The notes below the pieces were generated by a model, which did no database searches, was not told where the DNA came from, and saw only the letters and a program-made list of their open reading frames with translations. The position numbers were made by a program, and so were the translations under genes. A stretch of 64,000 bases of DNA, taken from positions 1 to 64,000 of the forward strand of contig CAINJJ010000015.1 of NCBI GenBank assembly GCA_903849645.1, given 5' to 3'. Positions 53,781 to 63,090 of the stretch are shown piece by piece. The stretch's first letter is position 1. Every line of letters starts with the position of its first letter. This DNA is from an uncultured Acidobacteriaceae bacterium (GTDB lineage: Bacteria > Acidobacteriota > Terriglobia > Terriglobales > Acidobacteriaceae).

Positions 53781-54347
53781 TCAGCCGAGGCGCGCAGCCC
53801 TCAAGATCGCTTCCACCGCTTCATCGGGCGTCAGCCCGTCGACTGGGATCGAAACGTGCGCTTCACGATAGAGCGGCAGTCGGCGCTCATAGCGGCGAGC
53901 CAGGTTGGCCTGATCGGCCAGGATGGGCCGCGTTCCCTCCGTACCGCGGCAGCGCGCGAGCGTGGTGGCCAGCTCCACCTCCAGGTGCACCAGCAGCGCG
54001 CCGGGGGCGGTGAGCAGCAGCTCGCGAGTGGCCGCGTGCTCAATGGCCCCGCCGCCCAGCGCAAGCACCAGCCCATCGCTCCCTGCCAGCCGCGCAATCG
54101 TCGTGTGCTCCAGTTCGCGAAAGTGCGCCTCGCCGTGCCGCGCAAACAACTCGGCAATCGTCGCCTCGGCTTCGGCTTCAATCACGTTGTCCACATCGAT
54201 AAAGCGCCAGCCCAGCCTCTGCGCCAGCAGCGGTCCCACCGTGCTCTTGCCTGAGCCCATGAAGCCGGTCAGCACCAGCCGCCGCAGGGGCGTCATGGCC
54301 TCGCCTGGGGCAACCGCGCCTGTGCCGGATTCAGTCTGGTTGGTCAT
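53781..54347 (-). CDS. aroK: Shikimate kinase, about 188 aa
   Basis: Phosphorylates shikimate on the 3-hydroxyl in aromatic amino acid synthesis. The P-loop reads GFMGSGKST; FIDVDNVIEAE carries the substrate Asp and the Walker-B-like region. The FRELEHTTIARL and ALGGGAI blocks and LID TEGTRPILADQANLARRYERRLPLYREAH follow in order. Starts at 54347 (weak SD) or 54296 (AGGCGAGG close before); the second would give the usual 171 residues. It is isolated from other aro genes. Confidence 0.93.
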   Translation of the reverse strand: MTNQTESGTGAVAPGEAMTPLRRLVLTGFMGSGKSTVGPLLAQRLGWRFIDVDNVIEAEAEATIAELFARHGEAHFRELEHTTIARLAGSDGLVLALGGGAIEHAATRELLLTAPGALLVHLEVELATTLARCRGTEGTRPILADQANLARRYERRLPLYREAHVSIPVDGLTPDEAVEAILRAARLG

Positions 54348-54416
54348 GGAAAGATGGCTTCGGCTTCGTCTCGGGCGCCGGTTCAATTCAGTATATTGGC
54401 CGCGGCGCGGCGACCT

Positions 54417-54836
54417 TCATTGGAGGACCATGACCACTGCGCCCGCCGTAATCAGCAGACCGCCCAGCACACTCGGCACGGTCAGCTTCTCACCCAGTAG
54501 CAGCCAGGCAAAGACCATCACCAGCGGGACAGAGAGCTTGTCCAGCGGGGCTACCCTGGAAGCTGTGCCCAGTTGCAGCGCCCTGAAGTAGCACAGCCAG
54601 GAGAGCCCCGTGGCCAGCCCGCTCAGCGCCAGAAACAGGCAGGTACGGCGGTCCAGCGCGCGCAACTCCCCGTGTTTGCCCAGCGCCAGGGCAATCCCCC
54701 AGGCAAAGACCATCACCACGCTGGTACGCAGCGCCATGGCCAGGTTTGAGTCCACGTGCGCCACGCCCACCTTGGCCAGGAGCGCCGTAGCGGCGGCAAA
54801 GACCGCGGAAAGAAGTGCCCATCCAATCCAGCTCAT
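54417..54836 (-). CDS. Half-size EamA/DMT-family transporter, 139 aa
   Basis: One EamA repeat of five helices (MSWIGWALLSAVFAAATALLAKVG to VLGGLLITAGAVVMVLQ), so it must act as a dimer, like small multidrug or undecaprenyl-type carriers of this superfamily. LCYFRALQLGTASRVAPLDKLSVPLVMVFAWLLLGEKLT is the typical signature. The start at 54836 is fixed by length; the frame upstream is shadow. Close to, but divergent from, a methyltransferase gene (52 bases). Cargo unknown. Confidence 0.88.
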   Translation of the reverse strand: MSWIGWALLSAVFAAATALLAKVGVAHVDSNLAMALRTSVVMVFAWGIALALGKHGELRALDRRTCLFLALSGLATGLSWLCYFRALQLGTASRVAPLDKLSVPLVMVFAWLLLGEKLTVPSVLGGLLITAGAVVMVLQ

Positions 54837-54888
54837 GGCCCCTATGCTACGCGCCCGGCTCAATCCGGTCTGTTCTAGACTTGGAAGC

Positions 54889-55728
54889 ATGAAGCACGGC
54901 CGCGCCAGCAAGACCGCCCTTCGCGTAGCCATCCGCCGCGCCGCCCATCAGTTGATGGACAACCCCCGCGTCCTCGAGGACCCCATCGCCGTTCCACTGC
55001 TCGGTCCCGGCTTTGCCCGCGACATGGAGCGCGCCATGCACATGGTTGCGCGCGACTTTCGCGCCTTCATGGCCGCCCGCAGCCGCTATGTGGAGGACCG
55101 TCTCGCCGAGGCCGTCGCCCGCGGCGTCCGCCAGTACGTCGTGCTCGGCGCGGGGCTCGACACCTTCGCCTACCGCAACCCCTTTCCAGAACTGCGCGTC
55201 TTTGAGGTGGATTTTCCCGCCACCCAGCGCTGGAAACGCTGGATGCTGGAGGAAGCCGCCATTCCCGTCCCGGCGAACCTCACCTTTGTCCCCCTCGACT
55301 TCGAGCACAAGGCGCTATCCGAGGGACTTGCCGAGGCTGGCTTGGACCGCTCCCAGCCGGCGTTTTTCGGCTGGCTCGGTGTTGTGCCCTATCTCACCCT
55401 TGAGGCCTTCCGCTCCACCCTGGCCGCCATTGAACAACTGCCGCCCGGCACCGGGCTCGGGTTCGACTACGCCTTCGCGCCAGAGACCCTCAGCCCGCCC
55501 CGCCGCAAGGTCTTTGAGGGGCTTGCCCAGCGGGTCGCCGCCGCAGGGGAGCCTTTTCAGCTCTTTTTCACGCCGGCGGAACTGGAGTCCGAGCTGGTCC
55601 GCGCCGGATTCCACGGCATCGAACAAGCCGGCTCCAGCCGCCTCAACGAGCTCTACTTTGAAGGCCGGGCCGACGGGCTCCGCCTCTCCGCCGCCGACCT
55701 CGGCAGCCTTGTCACCGCCTGGCTTTGA
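54889..55728 (+). CDS. SAM-dependent methyltransferase, leucine carboxyl methyltransferase-like, 279 aa
   Basis: Class I Rossmann methyltransferase of the LCMT/TIGR00027 group, often linked to polyketide or cell-envelope O-methylation. N-terminal ASKTALRVAIRRAAHQLMDNPRVLEDPIA with the RSRYVEDRLAEAVARGVRQYVVLGAGLDTFAYR block containing the SAM loop (about residues 72-97), then FEVDFPATQRWKR and FFGWLGVVPYLTLEA. The length is typical. Possible N-methyl or carboxyl methyl target cannot be named. The SD is weak; start selected from family N-terminus. LptE follows after 57 bases and may be co-transcribed. Confidence 0.9.
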   Translation: MKHGRASKTALRVAIRRAAHQLMDNPRVLEDPIAVPLLGPGFARDMERAMHMVARDFRAFMAARSRYVEDRLAEAVARGVRQYVVLGAGLDTFAYRNPFPELRVFEVDFPATQRWKRWMLEEAAIPVPANLTFVPLDFEHKALSEGLAEAGLDRSQPAFFGWLGVVPYLTLEAFRSTLAAIEQLPPGTGLGFDYAFAPETLSPPRRKVFEGLAQRVAAAGEPFQLFFTPAELESELVRAGFHGIEQAGSSRLNELYFEGRADGLRLSAADLGSLVTAWL

Positions 55729-55785
55729 ATCCCGATGACTTCCAACGCCGGGATTGCACGGCGGCCCCGCTACAATGGCAGCAGC

Positions 55786-56310
55786 ATGATCCGCTGCCTG
55801 ATCGCACTGGCCCTCGCCGCATCCCTCGCCGCACTCTCCGGCTGCGGCTACCACACCCTGGGCGCCGCCACCCATCTGCCCCCCGGCCTCGGCACCCTCG
55901 CGGTCCCGGTCTTTGCCACCCGCACCGAGGCCTATCGCACGGAACTGGTCATGACCAACGCGGTCATCCGCGAGTTCGCCGCGCGCACCCGGCTCCGCGT
56001 GACCCCGGACGAGCGCGGCGACCCCGATGCCACCCTCCATGGAACCATTCTCAAGGAGACGGTGGCCCCCCTCACCTACAACACCACCACCCAGCAGTCC
56101 TCCAGCTTTCTTATCACGGTCGAGGTCGCCGTCACTCTGACAGCCCGCGACGGCAAGCTCCTGTTTGAAAACAAGGACTACGTCTTCCGCCAGCAGTACC
56201 AGTCCACCACCGACCTCCCGGCCTTCATCCAGGAGAATCCGGCTGCGGTCGACCGGCTCTCCCGCGACCTGGCCCATGCCCTTGTTGCCGACATCCTTGA
56301 AGGCTACTGA
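55786..56310 (+). CDS. lptE: LPS-assembly lipoprotein LptE, 174 aa
   Basis: Outer-membrane lipoprotein plugging the LptD barrel that inserts lipopolysaccharide. The lipobox LSGC places the lipidated Cys at 20, followed at once by GYHTLG as in other LptE proteins. The mature domain shows LGTLAVPVFATRTEAYRTELVMTNAVIREFAART, the conserved DUF400/LptE alpha-beta pattern. Start at 55786 gives a proper signal peptide; upstream codons do not. It lies 123 bases before holA, the common lptE-holA order in many Gram-negatives. Its presence supports an outer membrane in this organism. Confidence 0.9.
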   Translation: MIRCLIALALAASLAALSGCGYHTLGAATHLPPGLGTLAVPVFATRTEAYRTELVMTNAVIREFAARTRLRVTPDERGDPDATLHGTILKETVAPLTYNTTTQQSSSFLITVEVAVTLTARDGKLLFENKDYVFRQQYQSTTDLPAFIQENPAAVDRLSRDLAHALVADILEGY

Positions 56311-56433
56311 CCGTAATTTCTTTTGGACGGCCTGCGGATTTGAAGCTGGCCTCGACCCGCCCGGCAGGGTATTCTGGAGCCGCATGGCTGAAGCATCCAT
56401 TCCGGGCATTCCGTCCCCGCGGAGCGCAGCCCG

Positions 56434-57600
56434 ATGACCGCGGCGCGCTGGGGCGCGGGCTTTGCCAACACCGCCCGCTTTGTCGCGGAGATTCAGGCCG
56501 CCGCCGCCGGGCAGGGTTCCATGCGTCCGGGGTATGTGCTGGCCGGCGACGAGGCCTTCCTGTTCGACCGCTGCCGGGCCGCCGTCCTCAAGGCCTTTGT
56601 GCCGCCCGACCTCCGGGATTTCTGCCTCTCCGACCTCGACCTGGCCTCCAATTCCATCTTTGAAGTCCTGGACCGCGCCCAGACCCCGTCGCTGATGGCT
56701 CCGTTCCAGGTGATTTTTGTCAGGAACGTCCGGCAGCTCTATACGCGCGGCGCAAAGAAGGACGAGTTCGCGGCCCTCGACCGCTACTTCCGTTCGCCCA
56801 ACCCGCAGGCCCTGTTGATTTTTGTGGCCGACTTCATCCGCATCCCCACCGACATCCGGCGCATGGAGATGGACGACAAGAACCGCTTCGAGCGCCTCAC
56901 CGAGACCCTGGGCGAGCGCTGCGGCATGGTGGAACTGGCCAGGGTCAGTGAAGAGGACGCCATGCGCTGGGTCATCGCCACTGCCCAGGAGGCCGACACC
57001 CGCATCGAGCCGGATGCCGCCAGGGAACTGGTGGACGCGCTCGGCGCCGACATGCTCATGATCTCTTCGGAGGTCGAAAAGCTGCTGCTTTACACCATGG
57101 GCCGGGGCCGCATCACCCTCGGTGACGTCGAAACCATGGTTCTGGGCGCCAAGCAGCGTTCGCTCTATGAGCTGACCGATGCCATCAGCGCCCGCGACCG
57201 TGCCCGCGCCATTGCCCTCTTGCACGGCCTGCTCAACAGCTCCGAGGCCGGCGAAGACGCCGCCATCGGCCACCTCTACATGCTGGCCAAGACCTTCCGC
57301 CAGATGCTGGTGATTCTGGAGAAAAACGTGCGCGACTCCCGCGCCATCTGGCAGGCGCTCTGGCAGGGCTTCCGCATGCCGCCCTTCGCCGCGGACGACC
57401 TCATCCGCCAGGCGCGTCGCTACAAGAGCCGCCGCGACCTCACCCGAGCGCTCCGCCTCATCGCCCGGGCCGACCTCGAACTGCGCTCCTCGCCGCCCGA
57501 CAAGCGCCTCGTGCTCGAGCGCCTGGTTTATGAACTCGCCTCCGAACCCAAGCCTGTCTCGCCGCTCTTCCCCGCAGCCCAGCTCTCATTCGAAGGTTAG
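56434..57600 (+). CDS. holA: DNA polymerase III delta subunit, 388 aa
   Basis: Clamp-loader subunit that opens the sliding clamp at replication forks. GYVLAGDEAFLFDRCRAAVLKAF (about residues 32-54) is the family N-terminal motif. Domain I-II include LLIFVADFIRIPTDIRRM, and the collar domain contains LYELTDAISARDRARAIALLHGLLNSSEAGEDAAIGHLYMLAKTFRQML. AAA+ domain with degenerate Walker motifs, as expected for delta. The extension between residues 100-150 makes it slightly longer than E. coli HolA (343 aa). Placed directly after lptE. Confidence 0.93.
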   Translation: MTAARWGAGFANTARFVAEIQAAAAGQGSMRPGYVLAGDEAFLFDRCRAAVLKAFVPPDLRDFCLSDLDLASNSIFEVLDRAQTPSLMAPFQVIFVRNVRQLYTRGAKKDEFAALDRYFRSPNPQALLIFVADFIRIPTDIRRMEMDDKNRFERLTETLGERCGMVELARVSEEDAMRWVIATAQEADTRIEPDAARELVDALGADMLMISSEVEKLLLYTMGRGRITLGDVETMVLGAKQRSLYELTDAISARDRARAIALLHGLLNSSEAGEDAAIGHLYMLAKTFRQMLVILEKNVRDSRAIWQALWQGFRMPPFAADDLIRQARRYKSRRDLTRALRLIARADLELRSSPPDKRLVLERLVYELASEPKPVSPLFPAAQLSFEG

Positions 57601-57614
57601 CCCGGACCCGCTCT

Positions 57615-58022
57615 TCAGCTGATCCCCTGCTTGTTCAACCATGGCCCGTACTCACGGTCCACCTTCTGAATATGATTGGTCAGCCAGTCCCGCAGGAAGT
57701 TCATCAGGTGCAGATTCAGCGTAATCTCGCCCCGCTCGAAGCGTGAGGCGTAGTCCTCCACCTGCTTGATCAGGTCCGCGTGTTTCTTGCGGTGCTCCGC
57801 CAGGCCAGGGTATCTGGATGCCGTCAGCATGCTCTCTTCCGCCGCAAAGTGCGTCCGCGTATACTCCACCAGCTTGCGCAGCAGTGGGCCCGTCATGGTT
57901 TGCGCCTGCCCCTTCAGCATGGCTGCATGCAGGTCGTTCAGAATGTCAAACAACACGGTGTGCTGGCTGTCCAGCGTCTTCACGCCTACCGAGTAACTCG
58001 TGTTCCACGTCATCAACGCCAT
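57615..58022 (-). CDS. Bacteriohemerythrin, 135 aa
   Basis: Diiron O2-binding four-helix protein. All ligands are present: His in GVKTLDSQHTVLFDIL, His/Glu in THFAAEES, His/His in EHRKKH and His/Asp in WLTNHIQKVD. Usually an oxygen carrier or sensor in bacteria facing low oxygen. It starts with GAGGG five bases before the ATG. A paralogue lies 73 bases upstream on the same strand; together they form a likely two-gene transcript. Confidence 0.95.
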   Translation of the reverse strand: MALMTWNTSYSVGVKTLDSQHTVLFDILNDLHAAMLKGQAQTMTGPLLRKLVEYTRTHFAAEESMLTASRYPGLAEHRKKHADLIKQVEDYASRFERGEITLNLHLMNFLRDWLTNHIQKVDREYGPWLNKQGIS

Positions 58023-58095
58023 GGTTTCCCTCGTCCGGATTGCCGGTGATTTTTTTATCGGATAAATCCGGGGGAAGTTGAGGCTGCCTGCGCCC

Positions 58096-58503
58096 TTAAA
58101 ATACGCCACGCTCATTGAGCCATGCGCCGTACTCCCGGTCCAGGCCCGCAATGTGCTCCACCAGCCAGTCGCGCAGGAACCCCAGCAAGGGCCGCATCTG
58201 TGTGTCCTCCCGGCGCTCTGCCCGATGCGCCGACGCGCGCAGCCAGTCCAAAACCCGCTGGTGCTCCACCCGGTGCGCCGCTGCGCCTGGAAACCCGAAG
58301 CGCTCCAGCAGAGTCTCCTCGCTGGCAAAGTGCATGACCGCAAATTCGATGAGCCGGTTCAACTGCAGGCTGATCTGCTCCCGGCCCGAACCCTGTACCA
58401 GCGCCAGCCGCAGCTCGTTCATCGTATCCATCAGAATGCCGTGCTGGTCGTCCATCGCCCGGACGCCGACCGTACATGCGTGGTTCCAGGTCAATAGGGT
58501 CAC
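58096..58503 (-). CDS. Bacteriohemerythrin, second copy, 135 aa
   Basis: Same length as its neighbour, with ligands in GVRAMDDQHGILMDTMNEL, MHFASEETLLERF, AHRVEHQRVLDWL and WLVEHIAGLDREYGAWLN. GTG start at 58503 with AGAGG five bases upstream. The two copies share the WN..C/S.GV N-terminus and the DREYG-WLN C-terminus but differ widely between, so the duplication is old and the two may differ in oxygen affinity. Confidence 0.95.
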   Translation of the reverse strand: MTLLTWNHACTVGVRAMDDQHGILMDTMNELRLALVQGSGREQISLQLNRLIEFAVMHFASEETLLERFGFPGAAAHRVEHQRVLDWLRASAHRAERREDTQMRPLLGFLRDWLVEHIAGLDREYGAWLNERGVF

Positions 58504-58618
58504 ATCAGCCTCTGGAATGTACTGATGGAGGTATCGGCAGCTTCGGCTTGTCTCTTGCCTGATTTATGCCCAGGGCGCTGTTACGAACGGGTCAGGCCCC
58601 GGAACGAACGGCACGGCC

Positions 58619-59596
58619 CTACTCCAGGATGACGTCCGGCTCCGGCTGGTGGCCCCGTGTCGTCAGCGCCACCGCCGCCGCCAAAATCAGCCCCCCGCCC
58701 ACCCACGCATACGGCCCCAGATGTTCGCCCAGCAGGCGCACTCCCAGGTACGAACCCAACGCCGGCTCAATGTTCAGGAACACCCCCGCCCGCGACGCCG
58801 GCACGTTGTGGATGCCCCAATTCCACAGCAGCGTGGTGGTCGCCGTGCACAGTACGCCGCTGATGGCCAGGGCCATCCAGGCTGTCCCGCTGACCTGTGC
58901 AAAGGGCGGCGGCGTCACGTGCGCGTGCGTAAGCGGCGACAGAATCCACGGCCCCAGCACCCAGACGAAGAGCATGGCCGCTCCGGAGAGGATCGAATAG
59001 GCCGTCACCGCCGGCGGACTGTGCGACCGCATCAGCTTTTTGCTCAACAAGATCCATGCCAGCGAAGTGGCGAGTGAAGCAATCACCATCAGGTCGCCGG
59101 TAAGGGTTGGCTCGCCGTGCGCCGCCGGCCCGTGGCTTCCGCCCAGCACAATCAGCGCCGCGCCCGTGGTGGACCCCGCCAGCGCCAGCCAGCCAAACCA
59201 GTCCAGGGACTCCCCGGCAAACATAGCTGCCGCCGCGGCCAGCAGCACCGGCATCGCCCCCACCATCAGCGAGGCATGGCTCACCGTGGTCCGCGCCAGC
59301 CCGTGAAACTGCAGCAGAAACTGCACCGGCACGCCCAGCGCGGCGGAGATCAGCAGCATCCGTATCTCCCGGCCCGTCAGGCGCACCCGGTAGTAGAGCG
59401 CCACCGGCACCATGCCCACGCAGGCGAACAGAAAGCGATAGAGCACCATGTGCTCCACGCTCATCTCGTTCAGCGCCAGACGCCCAAAATAGAAGCCCGT
59501 GCCCCACAGGCATCCGGCCAGTGCGCAGGCTCCATAGCCCAGCACCATCCGCCGCCCGTGCGCTCTCGCCGTCTCTGTCATGGTCCTTTTAACCAT
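58619..59596 (-). CDS. EamA-family DMT transporter, 325 aa
   Basis: Ten-helix metabolite or drug exporter of the RhaT/EamA group. Two EamA repeats are visible: GYGACALAGCLWGTGFYFGRLALNEM (residues 19-44) to the middle, and GDLMVIASLATSLAWILLSKKLM onward to GVRLLGEHLGPYAWVGGGLILAAAVALT. ATG 59596 is one possible start, ATG 59581 another; both have weak SDs. Divergent from a secreted propeller-like protein gene. Cargo unknown. Confidence 0.9.
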   Translation of the reverse strand: MVKRTMTETARAHGRRMVLGYGACALAGCLWGTGFYFGRLALNEMSVEHMVLYRFLFACVGMVPVALYYRVRLTGREIRMLLISAALGVPVQFLLQFHGLARTTVSHASLMVGAMPVLLAAAAAMFAGESLDWFGWLALAGSTTGAALIVLGGSHGPAAHGEPTLTGDLMVIASLATSLAWILLSKKLMRSHSPPAVTAYSILSGAAMLFVWVLGPWILSPLTHAHVTPPPFAQVSGTAWMALAISGVLCTATTTLLWNWGIHNVPASRAGVFLNIEPALGSYLGVRLLGEHLGPYAWVGGGLILAAAVALTTRGHQPEPDVILE

Positions 59597-59661
59597 CGCA
59601 TATCGGGGCCGCGGCCCGTATCACTGCCAAAATCCGGTCTCATCGGCGAGAATATCTATCG

Positions 59662-61044
59662 ATGAAGTTGCAATTTCCTGCGGGATTTTCCCGGTTGCGT
59701 TTTGCCTTGTGCCTGTCTGCGGCCGCAGCAGCCCTGTGCGCCTCCGCATGGGCCGCATCCCAAACCGCATCCCAGACAGCGGCGGTGCCCGACGCCCCCG
59801 CGCCCCTTCCCGCGCCCCCTCGTCCAGGGCGCATCACGGTTCTCCCCAGCCGGCTGCCAGAAAAGCCCTCGCTGCCTCCTGCCTTCTCCATCTCCGTCGA
59901 GCCGCTCAGCTTCTCCGCTCCAGGCCCCCTTTACCTTGGCCAGCGGAACTCCCTCGTCTCCCTCGACTTCCTCGATGAAAACCGGCTCCTGTTCACCTTC
60001 CGCGTCCCTGGGCTCATGCGCCGCGAGTTTGCCGAGAACGACGCCGGCGAAGAGCGCCAGATTCGTGCCGTCGTCCTCTCACTGCCTGCCGGGGCCGTTC
60101 TGGCCGAGGCGCTGTGGACGGTCCACGACCGGGCCCGCTACCTCTGGATGCTCAAGGACGGTCACTTCCTCCTGCGCGACCGCGAGAACCTCGGACTCGG
60201 CGACGCCTCCCTGGAACTCAAGCCGCTCCTGCGCTTCCCCGGCCCCGTCACCTGGCTCGAAATGGACCCCGCCGGCGACTATCTGGTTGCCGACTCCCGC
60301 GAGCCCGCCGCTGTGACCCCGAAGCCCGGTGAGGTCCCGAGCCCTGCCACTGCCTCCGCCAGCATCACTGTGGATGGCCAAAAGGCCGCCCCCCAGGCGG
60401 AGACCGTGGTTCGCATCCTGCGCCGCGAATCCGGCAAGGTGATGCTCGTCAGCCGCGTCCGCTCCTCCGTTCACCTGCCCATCAACTCCTCCGGCTACCT
60501 GGAGAGCCTCCGCGCCAGTGGCACGCAGTGGGTTGTCAATCTCAACTATTTCAGCGGCGGCAGCAAAGTCCTGGGCCGCGTCGAGTCCGCCTGCTCGCCC
60601 TTGCTGGAGTTTCTCTCTGATCGCAGCGTGCTTTCGACCGGTTGCTTCTCTGACGGTCAGGGGAGGCTGACGGCGCTCTCCGCCGATGGCCGCCGCCTCT
60701 GGGAGGCGCGCACCGGCGATACCGCTGTCTGGCCGCTGATCGTCCGTTCTCCGGACGGATCGCACCTTGCGCGGGAGGCGCTGGCCGTCTCCCATCCGGT
60801 CAGTCCCCGCGCCCCCATCGACCGCGAGGACATCAAGGGCCAGTTGGTCGAAGTGATCGATGCCGCAAACGGGGCCGTGGCCCTGGAAACCACTGCCAGC
60901 CCGGCCCTCGACGCGGGCGGAAATGTGGCCTTCTCACCCTCCGGACACCGGGTGGCGGTGCTCAACGGCGGCGCTATTCAGGTCTTTGAACTCCCGCCGT
61001 CAGCCGCCCTTCCCGACCCACTGCCGGCGCAGCCTCTTCCTTGA
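59662..61044 (+). CDS. Secreted beta-propeller-like hypothetical protein, 460 aa
   Basis: Residues 1-32 are a signal peptide (LCLSAAAAALCASAWA-A), followed by a Pro/Ala-rich stretch. From about residue 75 repeated four-strand-like units (LVSLDFLDENRLLFTFRVPG, LWMLKDGHFLLRDRENLGLG, VTWLEMDPAGDYLVADS, NVAFSPSGHRVAVLNGG) suggest a WD40-like propeller. No catalytic residues are recognised. The protein is monocistronic or paired with the PP2C gene 66 bases downstream, which might point to a signalling link. Function unknown. Confidence 0.8.
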   Translation: MKLQFPAGFSRLRFALCLSAAAAALCASAWAASQTASQTAAVPDAPAPLPAPPRPGRITVLPSRLPEKPSLPPAFSISVEPLSFSAPGPLYLGQRNSLVSLDFLDENRLLFTFRVPGLMRREFAENDAGEERQIRAVVLSLPAGAVLAEALWTVHDRARYLWMLKDGHFLLRDRENLGLGDASLELKPLLRFPGPVTWLEMDPAGDYLVADSREPAAVTPKPGEVPSPATASASITVDGQKAAPQAETVVRILRRESGKVMLVSRVRSSVHLPINSSGYLESLRASGTQWVVNLNYFSGGSKVLGRVESACSPLLEFLSDRSVLSTGCFSDGQGRLTALSADGRRLWEARTGDTAVWPLIVRSPDGSHLAREALAVSHPVSPRAPIDREDIKGQLVEVIDAANGAVALETTASPALDAGGNVAFSPSGHRVAVLNGGAIQVFELPPSAALPDPLPAQPLP

Positions 61045-61110
61045 ATGTGACGCCGGCCCCAGCCAGGGCATTGACAGTCCGTGTAAACTTGGCTCCGGGA
61101 GATTCTCCAC

Positions 61111-61854
61111 TTGGCTACGGCTGTAGTTCATTACGCGGCTGCCGCACTCTCTGATCGCGGTCGCAAGCGCCCCTCCAACGAAGATGCGTTCGGGTTCTCC
61201 GTCGAGCACGGAGTCTATGTGGTCTGTGACGGCATGGGCGGCGCCGCAGCCGGAGAAATCGCCAGTTCCCTGGCCGTCGATGAAGTCCTGAGCCTGCTCA
61301 GCCAGCGCAACACCAGGCAGGCAAACGATCTCAGGGATGCAGCCGAACTGGCCGTCCGCACCTCCAACCAGGTCATCTACTCCCGCGCCCAGCGCAATGA
61401 ACGACTCAACGGCATGGGCACAACCCTGGTCGGACTGCTGGTCGAGGAGAGCCGTATCCTGGTCTTCAACGTAGGCGACTCCCGCTGCTACCGCCTCCGC
61501 GCCCGCCGGCTCGAGCAGATCACCCTGGACCACTCGCTGGTCGAGGAGCAGGTCCGCCTTGGCCGCATGAGCCAGTCCGAGGCGCTGCGCTCGCCCCTGC
61601 GCAATCTCATCACCCGCGCCCTCGGCACCCAGCCCCAGGTCACCCCCGATCTCTTTGAACTGGAAGCCCAGCCCGGCGATCTCTACCTGCTCTGCTCCGA
61701 CGGCCTGACCCGCGAAATCAGCGACAGGCTGATCGAGGCCACCCTGTTGCTGGACCTGTCGCTGGATGAACTGAATGTCCGCCTTGTGCATGCCGCAAAA
61801 AAGGCTGGCGGACACGACAACATTACCTGCCTGCTGGTGCGCGCCGAGGGATGA
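61111..61854 (+). CDS. PP2C-type Ser/Thr protein phosphatase (Stp/PrpC-like), 247 aa
   Basis: Metal-dependent phosphatase opposing Ser/Thr kinases. All metal motifs are present: SDRGRKRPSNEDAF (Asp/Glu) near 14-27, VVCDGMGGAAAGEIA near 40-54, NVGDSRCYRLRA and GGHDNITCLLV at the end. It has no membrane helix, so it acts in the cytoplasm. TTG start at 61111 with GGGAG ten bases before. A partner kinase (PrkC/Stk-like) is not in the window; it is distinct from the SpoIIE-type phosphatase at 19753. Confidence 0.95.
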   Translation: MATAVVHYAAAALSDRGRKRPSNEDAFGFSVEHGVYVVCDGMGGAAAGEIASSLAVDEVLSLLSQRNTRQANDLRDAAELAVRTSNQVIYSRAQRNERLNGMGTTLVGLLVEESRILVFNVGDSRCYRLRARRLEQITLDHSLVEEQVRLGRMSQSEALRSPLRNLITRALGTQPQVTPDLFELEAQPGDLYLLCSDGLTREISDRLIEATLLLDLSLDELNVRLVHAAKKAGGHDNITCLLVRAEG

Positions 61855-62001
61855 CGCACCCAGGACGCGCGTTGACACCTTGCGCCTGTTTCAGTACGGC
61901 AAGGCGGGCCGCCGCGCCGCCGCGCCGTTGACACAGCCTGCCGGTTCTCCTATGCTTTTCCTTCACAGGTATCGTTAACTTTCGCGCTTTCAGGAGCCAC
62001 A

Positions 62002-63036
62002 ATGAGCGAAGAAACCCAGCACGCGTCCCCGGCCATCGACCCGGCCTCCGTGCCGCAACGGACGTTATCGACCGGCGCCCGGATGCCGGCCATCGGCCTC
62101 GGCACCTTCGGCTCCGACCACGTGACGCCCGCCCAGGTGGCCGCCGCGGTCAAGGGAGCCGCCGCAATCGGCTACCGCCATTTTGACTGCGCCTCGGTTT
62201 ACGGCAACGAGGCGGAAGTCGGCGCTTCGCTGGAGTCGATCATCGCTGGCGGCATCCCCCGCGAGGAGTTGTGGGTGACCTCCAAGCTGTGGAACGACAG
62301 GCACAGCGAGGCCGACGTCATCCCCTCCTTCCTCAAGTCGCTCTCCGATCTGCGCCTGGCGTATCTGGACCTCTATCTTGTCCATTGGCCCTTTCCCAAC
62401 TTCCATCCCCCGGGTTGCGACGTGAGCTCCCGCAGCGCCGACGCAAAGCCCTACATCCACGAGAGCTTCATGAAGACCTGGCGCAAGCTGGAGGAACTGG
62501 TGGACCTCGGCCTGGTGCGCCACATTGGCACCTCCAACATGACCATCCCCAAGCTCAAGCTGGTCCTCCGTGACGCCCGCATCAAGCCCGCCGTCAACGA
62601 GATGGAGCTGCATCCCCACTTCCAGCAGCCCGAGCTCTTCGACTTCGTCGTCCAGAACGGCATTGCGCCCATCGGCTACTGCCCTATCGGCTCGCCCGGC
62701 CGGCCCGACCGCGACCGCACTCCGGAAGACACCGCGCCCACCGAAGATCCAGTCATCCTTGAGATTGCCGGCCGCCGCGGCGTCCACCCCGCATTCATCT
62801 GCATCCAGTGGGCGGTGCAGCGCGGCCAGACGCCCATTCCGTTCTCCGTCAATCCGCGCAACTACTACGCCAATCTGCAGGCAGCGGTTGCCGAACCGCT
62901 CACCGCGGAAGAGATGCAGGCCATTGCAAAACTCGACCGCAACTGCCGCCTGATCAAGGGCCAGGTCTTCCTCTGGAAGGACGGCCAGACGTGGGAAGAC
63001 CTTTGGGACATCCACGGCGAAATCACGCCTCCGTAG
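62002..63036 (+). CDS. Aldo/keto reductase, 344 aa
   Basis: NAD(P)H-dependent TIM-barrel reductase. The catalytic tetrad is visible as Asp and Tyr in HFDCASVYGNE, Lys in WVTSKLWND and His in DLYLVHWPF. N-terminal GARMPAIGLGTFGSDHVTP and GTSNMTIPKLKLVL are normal; cofactor loop near IPFSVNPRNYYANLQ. The extra insert FHPPGCDVSSRSADAKPYIHESF and the C-terminal QVFLWKDGQTWEDLWD segment point to the alditol/xylose-reductase side of the family. A zinc alcohol dehydrogenase gene follows after 54 bases. Pair likely interconverts a sugar or polyol. Confidence 0.93.
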   Translation: MSEETQHASPAIDPASVPQRTLSTGARMPAIGLGTFGSDHVTPAQVAAAVKGAAAIGYRHFDCASVYGNEAEVGASLESIIAGGIPREELWVTSKLWNDRHSEADVIPSFLKSLSDLRLAYLDLYLVHWPFPNFHPPGCDVSSRSADAKPYIHESFMKTWRKLEELVDLGLVRHIGTSNMTIPKLKLVLRDARIKPAVNEMELHPHFQQPELFDFVVQNGIAPIGYCPIGSPGRPDRDRTPEDTAPTEDPVILEIAGRRGVHPAFICIQWAVQRGQTPIPFSVNPRNYYANLQAAVAEPLTAEEMQAIAKLDRNCRLIKGQVFLWKDGQTWEDLWDIHGEITPP

Positions 63037-63090
63037 CTGCCGCGTGTACACAATCCGGGCGAACGCTTCAACCACGAGGGAAGGGAATCG

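Noticed and set aside
55315..57273. A 652-codon minus-strand frame over the methyltransferase, lptE and holA
   Set aside because: Gly/Ala-rich shadow coding across three well-supported genes.
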